This document shows positions 53,705 to 63,111 of a stretch of DNA of 64,000 bases, piece by piece. The notes below the pieces were generated by a model, which was not told the DNA's origin, searched no databases, and worked only from the letters and a program-made list of their open reading frames with translations. Both the position numbers and the translations under genes were made by a program. Every line of letters starts with the position of its first letter. Within the stretch, counting starts at the first letter, position 1. Origin of the DNA: Chloroflexota bacterium. Lineage in GTDB: Bacteria; Chloroflexota; Anaerolineae; Anaerolineales; Anaerolineaceae. Where the stretch lies: contig CP069394.1 in NCBI GenBank assembly GCA_016887485.1, positions 1,674,001-1,738,000 of the forward strand, in the 5' to 3' direction.

Positions 53705-54757
53705 TTAAACCCCGAGGATCACCAGATCCTGCTGGGGCACCTGGACCTGCGCGCCGGAAGCTAGTTCCACGGTCGTCGTGGGGAAGGCAAAACCACTTTC
53801 AAACATCAGTGGTTCTTCCAAAGCTCGCACCCGCCCGATCTGGCCCATAGCGGCACCGGTCAGAATACGAACCCGCTGCCCAACAGCTAAACACGCCTGT
53901 GGAGCCATTGCACTCTCAGGTTTCTCCCCCTCGCCAGGGATGACCAATTCCGGCCGCTCCCCAAATCGATCCAGTGTGAAGTTTGCATTCAAACTCGCCA
54001 GTTTATCCTGGCATCCCTGCAACAGCTCCCATACCCAGGGATCAACCTCACCGGCGCCAAACCCGGAAATGACCAAGATCGGAATGCCGGCGTCCTGAGC
54101 GGATTGCTTCAAAGCCGGTGACAGCCAAAATGTGACCAATCCTGCCAGTTCATATTTGCGGATCAGGGTAAAAACCTCAGCGCTGTCAACAACGGGGATA
54201 ACGAGAATCTCACCACTGGCAAGTTCCGTTTCCTCCCCATCTTCAGTCTCAAGTGTATCAAGCACTCGCAGCGGACTCTCACAAATGCCGCCGTTACCCC
54301 ATTCACCCTGTACCAGGCTCCCCTCAGCTCTTATTTTTACGCCAAATTCAGGGTAAATATCCTCCACCACGCCCGGCATCCCCGCCTGGACGGTAACCTT
54401 TAACTCTTGGGTGGCGATCACGGCCTTGCCATGGCTGAAATCAATCAATCGGCCATCCGCTGGGGCTCGCACAACCCTCGTAAGAGTCCCCTCACACTGC
54501 GCAAGCAGGTCGCCTTCTCTGAGGGCGTCCCCCGGCTTTCGCAGGGCACATTCATCCGCTTCTTCGGCACTGACGCCCAAACCCCGGTCCACGGCCAACG
54601 TGATCACGCCCGCGGGCAAGATCGCCTCAGCGAGTACATCCCCTGCCTGGACAGCATCACCGACCGCCACTAACACCCGCCCTGCCAGCGGCAGACGACG
54701 AGTGCGTTGGATAAGTACATGGTTCGAGATCTGAAGGACATCCACCATTTTCGCCAT
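53705..54757 (-). CDS. Uncharacterised protein with lipoyl-like and KOW-like segments
   Basis: 350 residues, no family recognised with confidence. The N-terminal half has biotinyl/lipoyl-like hairpins (AGRVLVAVGDAVQAGDVLAEA and APADGRLIDF), without an obvious lysine attachment motif. The C-terminal third contains a KOW-like turn (VGQRVRILTGAAMGQIGRV). It lacks a signal peptide and is probably cytoplasmic. It is the last gene of a six-gene operon, starting 1 base after the MutL-like gene, so it probably works with that ATPase. Confidence 0.7.
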   Translation of the reverse strand: MAKMVDVLQISNHVLIQRTRRLPLAGRVLVAVGDAVQAGDVLAEAILPAGVITLAVDRGLGVSAEEADECALRKPGDALREGDLLAQCEGTLTRVVRAPADGRLIDFSHGKAVIATQELKVTVQAGMPGVVEDIYPEFGVKIRAEGSLVQGEWGNGGICESPLRVLDTLETEDGEETELASGEILVIPVVDSAEVFTLIRKYELAGLVTFWLSPALKQSAQDAGIPILVISGFGAGEVDPWVWELLQGCQDKLASLNANFTLDRFGERPELVIPGEGEKPESAMAPQACLAVGQRVRILTGAAMGQIGRVRALEEPLMFESGFAFPTTTVELASGAQVQVPQQDLVILGV

Positions 54758-54758
54758 C

Positions 54759-56507
54759 TCAGCCCCCCAATATCCACTGCCAGCGCTGGATCAGGGCAAT
54801 CCGGACTTCGTCATCCTCCGGTAATTGGATGGGCCGCCCTCTTGCGTCAACTACCAGTCCAAGTGCGCCGCCGGTCACCTTCAAGCGCCCCCCGACACCC
54901 GGCCCGCCAAAACCGACATCTGTCTGCCGTTCAGGTTTAAGGATCATCACAGCCGGCTCATTCACTTGAATCACCACCCGCTTCAACGAAGCCTGGGTGA
55001 TCTCCACATCGAAATTATTCCCGCCTTCTTTCTGCACTTCAACGGTCAGAATAAGCTCACCCGCCGGTGCGGGGCTGCGGGGCACAATTACGGTTCCCAA
55101 ATTCTGAAACACATCCGTTTCCAGCAGATGCACTGGCAAAACCGGCAGACTCGGTGCCACAGCACCCAGCAGCGGTAAAATCTGGAATTTATCCAACACG
55201 ACAGTGGTCACCCCACTGGGTTGAATGCCATCCAGCACCATCAGCAGGCTCTTACCCGGCGTGGGCGCTGCCGTAAGAAGCTCCCCGCTGGCGATGATCG
55301 GCTCAAAATGGGCTGTCAGTCCACATTCGGGATCAAATACTGCCTGCAGATAGCAGGCCGCCAGGTGTTGGGCGGTTTTATGCAAACGGTAATGACCGAG
55401 GGCATGCTCAATCGCATTTTCCTCAGCCGTGATCGGCACGGCAGCCGGATGACTTAATCGGTTCCAAAGGTAGGCCTGAGCCTGGTCTTCATTGATCTCC
55501 TCTGCCAGCCAGCGGTGAAATACATCAAAGCTCGAGGTGCCTGCTTCCGCCACCAGTTGTGACTCCGTTGGATCGGCAACAAGCAATGCCTGGCCACCCA
55601 GACCCAATGCCAGCCGTGTCCATCCCCCGCCAAGATCCACTGCAGCCACCCCACGGTTCGAATCCGTTGGGGAAGAAGCCCGACTGAGAAAGCGCATCAT
55701 CCGGTTCAGCCCGAAGCTGAGCGTGGAAACCTGACCTTCAGCGATCCGAACCAGATCCCGCCAGCCGGGAAAGGTCTCCTGCCAGCGGCGGCAGATGATC
55801 TCATCAGCCACTGCCTGCGCCGGGGTCAAATCGGTGTAGCCCGCCAGGGGCTGCAGGTTAGGCACGAACCAAACCCGGGTATAGGGCTCCAATCGGCGTT
55901 TACCAAGTTCCTGCATCTCCGGATTCCCGGCGAAAATCACATCCGGGCGGATATCTGGGGGAAGCAGCAAGCACAAGGTCCGCGCCAACTCAATCCAGGC
56001 CCCTACAGCATCCTCATTCCCAGCGTTTTCACCGCCGGTGATCAGGAGGAGTTCAGGCCGAATTTCAACAAGCTGATCCAATAGGTCAGGCTGACAAGCC
56101 AAATCCTGCACGCCATAAACGCCCGACAAAGCCAACGGCAGAGAAGCCGCCCAGGCCCTTCCGGCTGTCAGCGACCCGGCCTCGCTCAAACCCAGGATAA
56201 CCGTCCTGAGGCGTGGCCCGGCATCGGATGCCAGAATGATCTGGTCCAGCCCCTGCCCTGTTGAGGTGAAAGGCCGAATCAGGCTGCCATCTTCATTCAA
56301 CAACTTGCGGCCGGTTGTTTGCTGCAATATTTCCAGGGCATTCCCTACGCCCTCGCCAAGGTGCCGTCCCTCACCGAGGCTGGCCGGCGCGCTTGCCTGA
56401 CCCAAAAGGTGATATTTACCCTTTTGCAGCCCAAACAAAGCCGCCCGCGTGTTCACTGCACCCAGATCCAGCCCGAGGACAACCTGTGAAGGATGGGAAT
56501 AGTCCAC
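54759..56507 (-). CDS. MutL-family (glutamate mutase L-like) actin-fold ATPase
   Basis: 582 residues with a GTG start overlapping the previous stop (TAGTG). ASKHA/actin-like fold: phosphate-1 loop VLGLDLGAVNTRAALF (about 9-24), phosphate-2 loop AAVDLGGGWTRLALG and a late adenosine-side ASGELL followed by MVLDGIQPSGVTTVVLD, as in MutL proteins of glutamate mutase operons. MutL is thought to assist B12-dependent mutases, but no mutS or mutE gene and no B12 enzyme is nearby. Here it is embedded in an operon of membrane proteins, so its role may differ. Confidence 0.85.
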   Translation of the reverse strand: MDYSHPSQVVLGLDLGAVNTRAALFGLQKGKYHLLGQASAPASLGEGRHLGEGVGNALEILQQTTGRKLLNEDGSLIRPFTSTGQGLDQIILASDAGPRLRTVILGLSEAGSLTAGRAWAASLPLALSGVYGVQDLACQPDLLDQLVEIRPELLLITGGENAGNEDAVGAWIELARTLCLLLPPDIRPDVIFAGNPEMQELGKRRLEPYTRVWFVPNLQPLAGYTDLTPAQAVADEIICRRWQETFPGWRDLVRIAEGQVSTLSFGLNRMMRFLSRASSPTDSNRGVAAVDLGGGWTRLALGLGGQALLVADPTESQLVAEAGTSSFDVFHRWLAEEINEDQAQAYLWNRLSHPAAVPITAEENAIEHALGHYRLHKTAQHLAACYLQAVFDPECGLTAHFEPIIASGELLTAAPTPGKSLLMVLDGIQPSGVTTVVLDKFQILPLLGAVAPSLPVLPVHLLETDVFQNLGTVIVPRSPAPAGELILTVEVQKEGGNNFDVEITQASLKRVVIQVNEPAVMILKPERQTDVGFGGPGVGGRLKVTGGALGLVVDARGRPIQLPEDDEVRIALIQRWQWILGG

Positions 56508-57205
56508 TAGAGACCTCCCAGGAATTGACCAATCATCTCGCCAACGACTGCAATCCGATCGATAAATGCCAACAACGCGGTGGAAAACACTCCCGCAAAA
56601 ACCGCACCCAGAGTGATCCCCAGGAACACCTCACCAACCTTACTGAGAATCTGCATTGCACGTGGGCGTTTGTCTTCATCCCCGCGGTTCAACTTCTTCA
56701 GCGGTTGGCCAAAGTGGAAGTAGCTTAATGTGCCCACAACGCCTAAAATCATCACGCCTGCATCCAGAATCCGCACCCAAACGAGCTGCGGGTCGGCATA
56801 GATCCGGTAGGGGTCAAAAGCATCCAGCACGGCCTGTCCCTGCGGCACCATCGTCCCAAAGACCGCCCCACCGATGGCAATCGCGGCGGACAGCCCCGCG
56901 AGAAAAGCCAGTGGGATCCGCGAAAGCTGCGACAGGTGCGGGATTTGTCCAATCAACAACAGAGAGCCCAACACGATCGGGATCAGCAGCCACAGCCTTT
57001 CCGACCAGCTTGCGTCCGCCATCGGCCAGATCAAGTGCGGCAGCAATACCCGGTTCACCAGCAGCACCACCAGATAACCTGCCGTCAGCCCGATCAGCAG
57101 GTAGGCCGCCAAACGGAAGAAGAGGCTGTCTTTGATCAGGTAGCTCAGGACCATCACCGTCAGCAGGAAACCAATCACGCCCCAAATCACCGCGTTAAGT
57201 GTCAT
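56507..57205 (-). CDS. Hypothetical multi-pass membrane protein
   Basis: 232 residues with about seven hydrophobic helices and little else; no family recognised. A basic loop (LKKLNRGDEDKRPRAMQ) lies before the last two helices and is probably cytoplasmic. Its start overlaps the previous stop by four bases (ATGA) and its stop overlaps the next start by one, so its translation is coupled on both sides. The conserved look of the hydrophobic segments and the tight packing argue that it is real. Confidence 0.75.
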   Translation of the reverse strand: MTLNAVIWGVIGFLLTVMVLSYLIKDSLFFRLAAYLLIGLTAGYLVVLLVNRVLLPHLIWPMADASWSERLWLLIPIVLGSLLLIGQIPHLSQLSRIPLAFLAGLSAAIAIGGAVFGTMVPQGQAVLDAFDPYRIYADPQLVWVRILDAGVMILGVVGTLSYFHFGQPLKKLNRGDEDKRPRAMQILSKVGEVFLGITLGAVFAGVFSTALLAFIDRIAVVGEMIGQFLGGL

Positions 57206-58902
57206 TTGCCACCTCGCGGTCGTTTTTGGGAACGTTTATTGGGCGCAAACAAGGCACCAAGGATCATGGCAACCATCAGGATCACCACACCCACCTGGTA
57301 GGCTTGCCACCGCTGAGGCAGGTCCGAATCATTACCGGAGAGGTCTGCCAAGGCGACGGCGTCACGGAAGCCGGACACCACACCAACGATTTGGCCCGAA
57401 GCGTAATATGGCTGCAAAAGCGGGGCAGCCTGCGAAGTCGCCAGCACGCCTAAAGGCATCTCGGGCGCGCGGGCTGTGAGCTGTTCAATCCAGGTCTGAG
57501 CCCCTTCAAAATTATCAGAAAGGACCAGAATCGCATCATAGTCATAGTCAAGCATCGCCCGAACGGGTTCAGGCAACCCGGCGAAAGTTTCCCCACTGGT
57601 AAGTCCGGTGGCAACGCCATAAGCGCCGTAGCTGGCCATCGGGAAATAACCAATATCGGTGTAGTCAAAGTCCAAACCACTCAAAAGGTCATCCGCCAAT
57701 AAAGGACCGGAGGCAACCGACGACGCAACATAGATCTGCCCCGTCCTATCCGCCAAATCGGTCAAGATCGGTTCTGCCACCGCTGTCATTTCGCTGACAT
57801 AGGCTGGTTGATAGTCAAAGACCAACAGCAAGTCCGAATCTTCTGGGAGCGCATCCGCCCAATCCACCAGGGCCATTGCGCCATCAGTGGCTTGCGGCCG
57901 GGCCAGACCCAGCGTGCTGCCGCTGAATAATGCCAAACTGATCCCCACCACCAAAATCAGCAGGAACAGCATATTGATCCACTGCACGCCGACTTTATAA
58001 ATCCGTTTACCGGCGGGATGGTCCGCTTTTTCATTGTTAATGATCGTGGAGAGTAAATCCGCCTGATCGCTTTCTTCACGGGTCAGACTTAAAGACTGGG
58101 GTGTCACCCGCGGCTCTAAAACCACCTTGATCTGGCGGGTGATGTCTTCGGGCGGCAGCTTTTCCCAACCTGTTTCAATTTCCTGGGTTTTATCACTGCC
58201 ATCGCCCCCCTCTTCATCCTTAGGTGGGTTATCTTCCAGTGCCACCAACCAATCCAGCAGGCTCCGGCTGGCAGCATTGGGGCCCTCCTCGGGGTCCATG
58301 ACGCCATGCGCCTTACGAATACGGGTGAGCCAATCTGAGTGATCGGCTTCTTCCGGTTCAGGTGCAGGTTCCGGTTCAGGTTCCGACATTTCAGGTTCTG
58401 CACCGGTCTCAGCCGACTGCTCCGGGAGGATCTCATTCCCAGCCGCCTCATCACGGGCTTCATCCCGCAATTTCTGGATCCAGCTCTCAAAATCGCTGTG
58501 CTTTTCCGCACCTTCACCGGCTACAGACTCCTGGGCGGCCTCAACCCGCCTGATCAGGTCACCAACTGAGTCATCTTCCACCTGAGCGCGCTTGCGGACC
58601 GCATCCAGCCATCCGGGCGTCTGGTTGGGGGCATCAGTCATCTCAGAATCGTCATCCAAATTGATCTCGGGCAGGCCTTCCGGGTCGATCTCGTACTCGA
58701 TATCCTCCAGCTTTAAACCCTGCAAGAGGTCTGGTAAGTCATTTTGTTCTTCTGGGAGGAGGTCCATCGCCTCTTCGCCCTCATAAGGCGGCTGAGGTTC
58801 TTCAACCGGTTCCACCCCCACCAGTGAGGTCTGGCAGATCCGGCATTGTTCTTCTTCAAGGGGATTTCGGGCGCCGCATTCCGGGCAGAGCAAGTAAGCC
58901 AT
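57202..58902 (-). CDS. Zinc-ribbon membrane protein with large acidic cytoplasmic region
   Basis: 566 residues. Residues 1-25 are a zinc ribbon (CPECGARNPLEEEQCRIC). A long acidic, low-complexity region follows (about 30-300). One membrane helix (about 308-330, MLFLLILVVGISLALFSGSTL) leads to an external domain of about 200 residues, with an alpha/beta look (LLLVFDYQPAY, AILVLSDNFEGAQTW). A second helix near the C terminus and a basic tail end it. No family is recognised. It is coupled to its neighbours by overlapping codons. Confidence 0.78.
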   Translation of the reverse strand: MAYLLCPECGARNPLEEEQCRICQTSLVGVEPVEEPQPPYEGEEAMDLLPEEQNDLPDLLQGLKLEDIEYEIDPEGLPEINLDDDSEMTDAPNQTPGWLDAVRKRAQVEDDSVGDLIRRVEAAQESVAGEGAEKHSDFESWIQKLRDEARDEAAGNEILPEQSAETGAEPEMSEPEPEPAPEPEEADHSDWLTRIRKAHGVMDPEEGPNAASRSLLDWLVALEDNPPKDEEGGDGSDKTQEIETGWEKLPPEDITRQIKVVLEPRVTPQSLSLTREESDQADLLSTIINNEKADHPAGKRIYKVGVQWINMLFLLILVVGISLALFSGSTLGLARPQATDGAMALVDWADALPEDSDLLLVFDYQPAYVSEMTAVAEPILTDLADRTGQIYVASSVASGPLLADDLLSGLDFDYTDIGYFPMASYGAYGVATGLTSGETFAGLPEPVRAMLDYDYDAILVLSDNFEGAQTWIEQLTARAPEMPLGVLATSQAAPLLQPYYASGQIVGVVSGFRDAVALADLSGNDSDLPQRWQAYQVGVVILMVAMILGALFAPNKRSQKRPRGGK

Positions 58903-59519
58903 TAGCGCTCACCTCCCGGAGAGTTGATTGAAAACAGGTAGCGCAGGCCCATCAACAGCCCGCCCAATGCCATCCCGATCAGCACGCCCCGCGCGCCCAC
59001 CATCGGCAGCCGCTGGAAAAATCCCAGCACCTGCTCGCCGACCGAACCGGAAGCAGTCCGGATCAGGCCGAGATTGAATACCAACGACAAGAATGCGGAA
59101 GCCATGAAAGCAATCGTCAAAGGGGTCCAGCCGCGGGTGCGGATCAGGCGCAAACTGGTAAAAAGCAAGGTCGCAGCCAGGATCGCCAGCAGGCTGGTCT
59201 CAACCGGTATTTGGATTTTGAGGATCAGGTCCCGATATAAAGGGCTTTGAGGGGAAAGCACAAAACCGGCCACCAATGAAAGCAGGAAGGCAGCCAGCAA
59301 GACAACACTGTAAATCCAGCCTTTCTTGCGCTGGATGATATTGCGAACGTGGAAGGCGGCCAGGTAACCCATCCCGATTAGACCGCCCACAGCCACCAGT
59401 ACAAGCCCCCAATCGAAGATCAGAGTCAGCGTGGGGCCAAGCTGGTCCTGGAAGAAGAAACCAGCCAGAACGGTCAGCCCGACCAGCAGAGTAATGGCAG
59501 CAAAGATCAGTTTCTTCAC
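58902..59519 (-). CDS. Hypothetical multi-pass membrane protein
   Basis: 205 residues from a GTG at 59519; the frame extends further, but this start overlaps the previous stop (GTGA) like the other junctions of the operon. It has about six hydrophobic helices, with short basic loops (RNIIQRKKGW, LRLIRTRGW). No family is recognised. The stop codon overlaps the next start (TAATG). Confidence 0.75.
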   Translation of the reverse strand: MKKLIFAAITLLVGLTVLAGFFFQDQLGPTLTLIFDWGLVLVAVGGLIGMGYLAAFHVRNIIQRKKGWIYSVVLLAAFLLSLVAGFVLSPQSPLYRDLILKIQIPVETSLLAILAATLLFTSLRLIRTRGWTPLTIAFMASAFLSLVFNLGLIRTASGSVGEQVLGFFQRLPMVGARGVLIGMALGGLLMGLRYLFSINSPGGER

Positions 59520-60262
59520 AGCACACCCACCGCTTTCAGTATTGCGCCGATCACCAGAGCCAGGATCAGGCCAATCCGCAGCCAATCCTCCGCCTGAGCC
59601 GCTGCAAGGTTCTTGGGTTGCGGGTCCAACAAAGCCGGGGCCATGAAAACTTCTTCACCGAGAAGGATATTTTGCACATTGAGCAGAAGGGTGGCTTGCG
59701 ATGCCATCGAACCAGCCGCCGAGAAAGCCTGTCCACGCTGGTCATGGATATTCTTGACGGAAATGGCCGATTCCGGGCCAAAATCACCAAGGATCACCAA
59801 CGTGCCGTAATCCTGCATCTTGAGGTCCGACATCAAGCCGGAATTAAAGGAAAAGGTCGTCGGCCCATATACCACTGGTTGTATTTCGGAGGAAAGCAAT
59901 TGTTCTGAAAAACCGGTTTCATAACGCCCGTGAATGATCTGCCGGGCAAAAACAGCCAGGATGCCGGCATTGGCTGAAACGGTTTGCCGGCCATCCGCCA
60001 GAGTCTCCCCATCCAGCAGGGCATCATAATTTGCCAGGCCGGAAAGCCCCAGCCCGGGATAGGCCCGTGACCAGAGCGCATGGCCCAACACCACTTCCTG
60101 CCGCCTCCCCTGTTCAAGGGTAGCAGTGCGGGAGCGGTTCAAATGGCGGACAAAGTCCTGCCGCCGCAAGGCAAGCTCACGCGGCTTGACGATCCAGGTT
60201 AACGCCGCAAGAAGGATGGCTGCCAGCCCGATAATGATCCAGCCCACCATGGCCCAGGTCAT
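59516..60262 (-). CDS. Hypothetical membrane protein, first gene of six-gene operon
   Basis: 248 residues. One N-terminal membrane helix (about 5-25), a cytoplasmic-looking or external alpha/beta region (about 30-225, with GHALWSRAYPGLGLSGLANYD and LVILGDFGPES), and a C-terminal helix (about 230-247). I do not recognise the family with confidence. AGGAG precedes the ATG. It opens the operon that ends with the MutL-like ATPase and the KOW-like protein; the region upstream (60263-60473) should hold the promoter. Confidence 0.75.
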   Translation of the reverse strand: MTWAMVGWIIIGLAAILLAALTWIVKPRELALRRQDFVRHLNRSRTATLEQGRRQEVVLGHALWSRAYPGLGLSGLANYDALLDGETLADGRQTVSANAGILAVFARQIIHGRYETGFSEQLLSSEIQPVVYGPTTFSFNSGLMSDLKMQDYGTLVILGDFGPESAISVKNIHDQRGQAFSAAGSMASQATLLLNVQNILLGEEVFMAPALLDPQPKNLAAAQAEDWLRIGLILALVIGAILKAVGVL

Positions 60263-60473
60263 GCAATTGCTCCTGTTTTTTGTTCAAGGTGATTGGACAT
60301 CTGATCCTTATCCATCCTCAATGCCAAATTCGGTCCTGCTTGCCATCAAACCTATCAGCTTTTAATTTTACTGTCATTTCACCTATTCGACGGTGATATT
60401 TTTAAAAGTATAGCATACCGAGGCAAAAATTGAATCCCCGAAAAAGCCCCGGCCTCTCCCGACCAGCATATTG

Positions 60474-60479
60474 TATAAT
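60474..60479 (+). promoter_or_regulatory. -10 box of a probably leaderless wecB transcript
   Basis: TATAAT followed by six bases and then the ATG at 60486, with no ribosome site. This is the same geometry as at 7204-7216. Confidence 0.65.
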
Positions 60480-60485
60480 AGCCAC

Positions 60486-61628
60486 ATGGACTCAAAACTG
60501 CGCGTCATCACTATCTTCGGCACTCGGCCGGAAGCCGTCAAGATGGCACCCGTGGTCAAACGACTGCGGAATTTCCCTGACCAGATCGAGAGTTGTGTCT
60601 GCGTCACCGCCCAACATCGTGAAATGCTGGATCAGGTGCTGGAGGCTTTCCAGATCACACCCGACATCGACCTGAACCTGATGCGGCCCAACCAAAGCCT
60701 GCCCGAACTGACGGCCCGGATCTTCACCGAACTGCATCCCGTTCTGCTGGATTTCAAGCCGGACTGGCTGCTCGTTCAGGGCGACACAACCACCGTGATG
60801 GCAGCGGCTCTATTGGGCTTCTATGACCGGGTAAAAGTAGGACATGTCGAAGCGGGCCTGCGGACCTTTGATAAATGGCGGCCCTTCCCCGAGGAGATCA
60901 ACCGACGGCTGGCCGGCGTTGTAGCTGACCTGCATTTTGCCCCCACCGAGAACAATCGCCAGAACCTGCTGCGCGAGAACGTCCCTGACGACCTGATCCG
61001 GGTCACTGGCAACACCGCGATTGATGCCCTGCAGATCATCACCCAGCAGCCCACCCCCGCAGCCACATTGGAACTCCTGGCCCAGGCCAAAGTGGAGCCC
61101 GGCGACCGCCGTCTGGTGCTGGTCACCGCCCACCGGCGGGAGAATTTCGGCCAGCCCATCCGCGATATCTGCCAGGCCCTGAAAAAGTTAGCCAAGGCCT
61201 ACGAGAATGAGATCACGCTGATCTACCCCGTGCACCTCAACCCCAACATCCAGGGGCCGGTCCACGAGGAACTGGATGGTATTGCCAATATCATCCTCCT
61301 GCCCCCGCTGGATTACCTGCCAATGTCCCATTTAATGAAGCATGCCACCCTGATCCTGACCGATTCCGGTGGAATCCAGGAAGAAGCACCCTCTTTCGGC
61401 ATCCCTACCCTTGTGCTGCGGGAGACCACCGAACGCCAGGAAGGCGTCACCGCCGGCACTCTGAAACTGGTGGGCACCGATCCCGAGAATATCTTCACCG
61501 AAGCCCAGCGCTTGCTGGATGTTCCTGAGGCCTATGCCGCAATGGCCGGTTCGGTCAATCCTTATGGCGACGGGCATGCCGCTGAGAAGATCGTGGACGC
61601 CCTACTAGAAGTTGGAAAGGGCAGCTGA
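60486..61628 (+). CDS. wecB: UDP-N-acetylglucosamine 2-epimerase (non-hydrolysing)
   Basis: 380 residues from the ATG at 60486 (a TTG at 60471 overlaps the -10 box). WecB/MnaA signature sequences: TIFGTRPEAVKMAPV, VQGDTTTVMAAALLGFY, HVEAGLRTFDKWRPFPEEINRR, VTAHRRENFG and DSGGIQEEAPSFGIPTLVLRETTERQEG. It interconverts UDP-GlcNAc and UDP-ManNAc for surface polysaccharide. It leads a run of four genes whose starts overlap the preceding stops. Confidence 0.97.
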   Translation: MDSKLRVITIFGTRPEAVKMAPVVKRLRNFPDQIESCVCVTAQHREMLDQVLEAFQITPDIDLNLMRPNQSLPELTARIFTELHPVLLDFKPDWLLVQGDTTTVMAAALLGFYDRVKVGHVEAGLRTFDKWRPFPEEINRRLAGVVADLHFAPTENNRQNLLRENVPDDLIRVTGNTAIDALQIITQQPTPAATLELLAQAKVEPGDRRLVLVTAHRRENFGQPIRDICQALKKLAKAYENEITLIYPVHLNPNIQGPVHEELDGIANIILLPPLDYLPMSHLMKHATLILTDSGGIQEEAPSFGIPTLVLRETTERQEGVTAGTLKLVGTDPENIFTEAQRLLDVPEAYAAMAGSVNPYGDGHAAEKIVDALLEVGKGS

Positions 61629-62092
61629 TGGCCCGCCAGGATTTCTATACCCGCCTGGTCTATGCCCGTCAGAAGAAGCTGACTGGCAAACTCGCGTATT
61701 ACCTCCTGAAATTACTGGGGGCCGAGATCCCCGTTTCCGTTCCGGTTGGTCCCGGCTTCATTCTGGAACATGGCGGCCACGGCGTGGTCGTCCATTCCAA
61801 AGCCAAAATCGGCGCTAACGTACACCTCTATCAGGGTGTCACCCTCGGTCGGGCGGACATCTACCTGCCCAGTGAACAGTCCAAATTCGAGGGGATTGAA
61901 ATTGGCGATGATGTGATCCTCTCTCCCGGCTGCAAAGTACTCTGTCGAGAAGGTGTTCTCAAAGTCTCTCAGGGCACCGTGATCGGTGCGAATGCCGTCC
62001 TGCTGGAATCCACCGGCGAATATGAGATCTGGGCCGGTTCGCCCGCGCGCTGTGTCGGGCAACGGCCCCACCCTGAGGAACCTGCAGCATGA
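61628..62092 (+). CDS. Left-handed beta-helix acetyltransferase (serine acetyltransferase-like)
   Basis: 154 residues. Hexapeptide repeats (IGANVHLYQGVTLG, IEIGDDVILSPGCKVL, VIGANAVLLEST) and the catalytic His region GFILEHGGHGVVVH resemble CysE-type acetyltransferases. It is shorter than true serine acetyltransferase and lies in a glycan operon, so it more likely O- or N-acetylates a sugar. Its ATG overlaps the wecB stop. Confidence 0.87.
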   Translation: MARQDFYTRLVYARQKKLTGKLAYYLLKLLGAEIPVSVPVGPGFILEHGGHGVVVHSKAKIGANVHLYQGVTLGRADIYLPSEQSKFEGIEIGDDVILSPGCKVLCREGVLKVSQGTVIGANAVLLESTGEYEIWAGSPARCVGQRPHPEEPAA

Positions 62093-63111
62093 CCCCCAAA
62101 ATCTGCCTGGTACCCAAACTGGACGGCCTTGGCGGCATGGTCTCGTTTGAAGCCAAGTTCATCCAGGGCCTTGAAGCCCGGCAAATCCCCTTCACCTTTG
62201 ACCTCAACGACCCCGAAATCACTGCTGTACTGGTGATCGGCGGCACAAAGCACGTTTTTCCCCTTTGGGGGGCAAAACGCCTCGGCGCACGGATTGTCCA
62301 GCGGTTGAACGGCATGAACTGGTTGCATAAGGTTGAAAAGATCCCGCTGCGGGCTTCCCTGCGTGCTTCCGCCAATAACAGCCTTTTAGCTTTCATCCGG
62401 CGTAACCTGGCGGACCGGATCGTCTATCAAAGCGAATTCAGCCAATCCTGGTGGAACCGGGTATATGGCCCGCTCACTATCCCCACTCAGGTGACCCATA
62501 ACGGCGTAGACCTGACCCAATACACCCCAGACGGTCCTGGCGAAAGGCCCACGGACCGTTACCGCATCCTGCTGGTGGAAGGGCATCTCACCGGCGGCTA
62601 TGCCCGCGGTCTGGAAACAGCCGTAAAAATGTCCGCAGAGGTACAGTCCGAACATAAGCTGCCTGTTGAACTCATGGTCGTCGGCGATGTCAGCCCGGAG
62701 ATTCGATTCAAAGCCGAAGCCCTGGCACCCAACTTACCCATCACCTGGCAGGGCGTTGTCCCGCGGGAGACCATTCCCACTCTCGACCGCTCCGCGCATG
62801 TGCTCTTCAGCGCAGACCTGAACGCTGCCTGCCCCAACAGTGTGATTGAAGCCCTGGCCTGCGGGCTGCCGGTCGTCGCCTATGACACCGGTGCACTCGC
62901 TGAGCTTGTTCTAGGTGGTGCGGGCGAAGTCGTCCCCTATGGCGCGGATTACTGGCGCCTGCAGGACCCCGTCATCCCGCCGTTGGCAGCAGCCTGCGCC
63001 AAAATTCTCAAAGCGAACGATTCCTACCGTCAAAAGGCCCGTCAGTGTGCAGAAGCCTCCTTTGGGCTGGATGCGATGGTGGAAGCCTACCTGAAAGCGT
63101 TGGTGGATTGA
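62089..63111 (+). CDS. GT4-family glycosyltransferase
   Basis: 340 residues. GT-B fold with N-terminal LGGMVSFEAKFIQGLEARQI and THNGVDLTQYTPD, and a C-terminal donor-binding domain with the GT4 signature SVIEALACGLPVVAYDTGALAELV (about 254-276). It adds a sugar to the growing polysaccharide repeat. Start overlaps the previous stop by four bases (ATGA). Donor and acceptor are not predictable. Confidence 0.93.
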   Translation: MTPKICLVPKLDGLGGMVSFEAKFIQGLEARQIPFTFDLNDPEITAVLVIGGTKHVFPLWGAKRLGARIVQRLNGMNWLHKVEKIPLRASLRASANNSLLAFIRRNLADRIVYQSEFSQSWWNRVYGPLTIPTQVTHNGVDLTQYTPDGPGERPTDRYRILLVEGHLTGGYARGLETAVKMSAEVQSEHKLPVELMVVGDVSPEIRFKAEALAPNLPITWQGVVPRETIPTLDRSAHVLFSADLNAACPNSVIEALACGLPVVAYDTGALAELVLGGAGEVVPYGADYWRLQDPVIPPLAAACAKILKANDSYRQKARQCAEASFGLDAMVEAYLKALVD

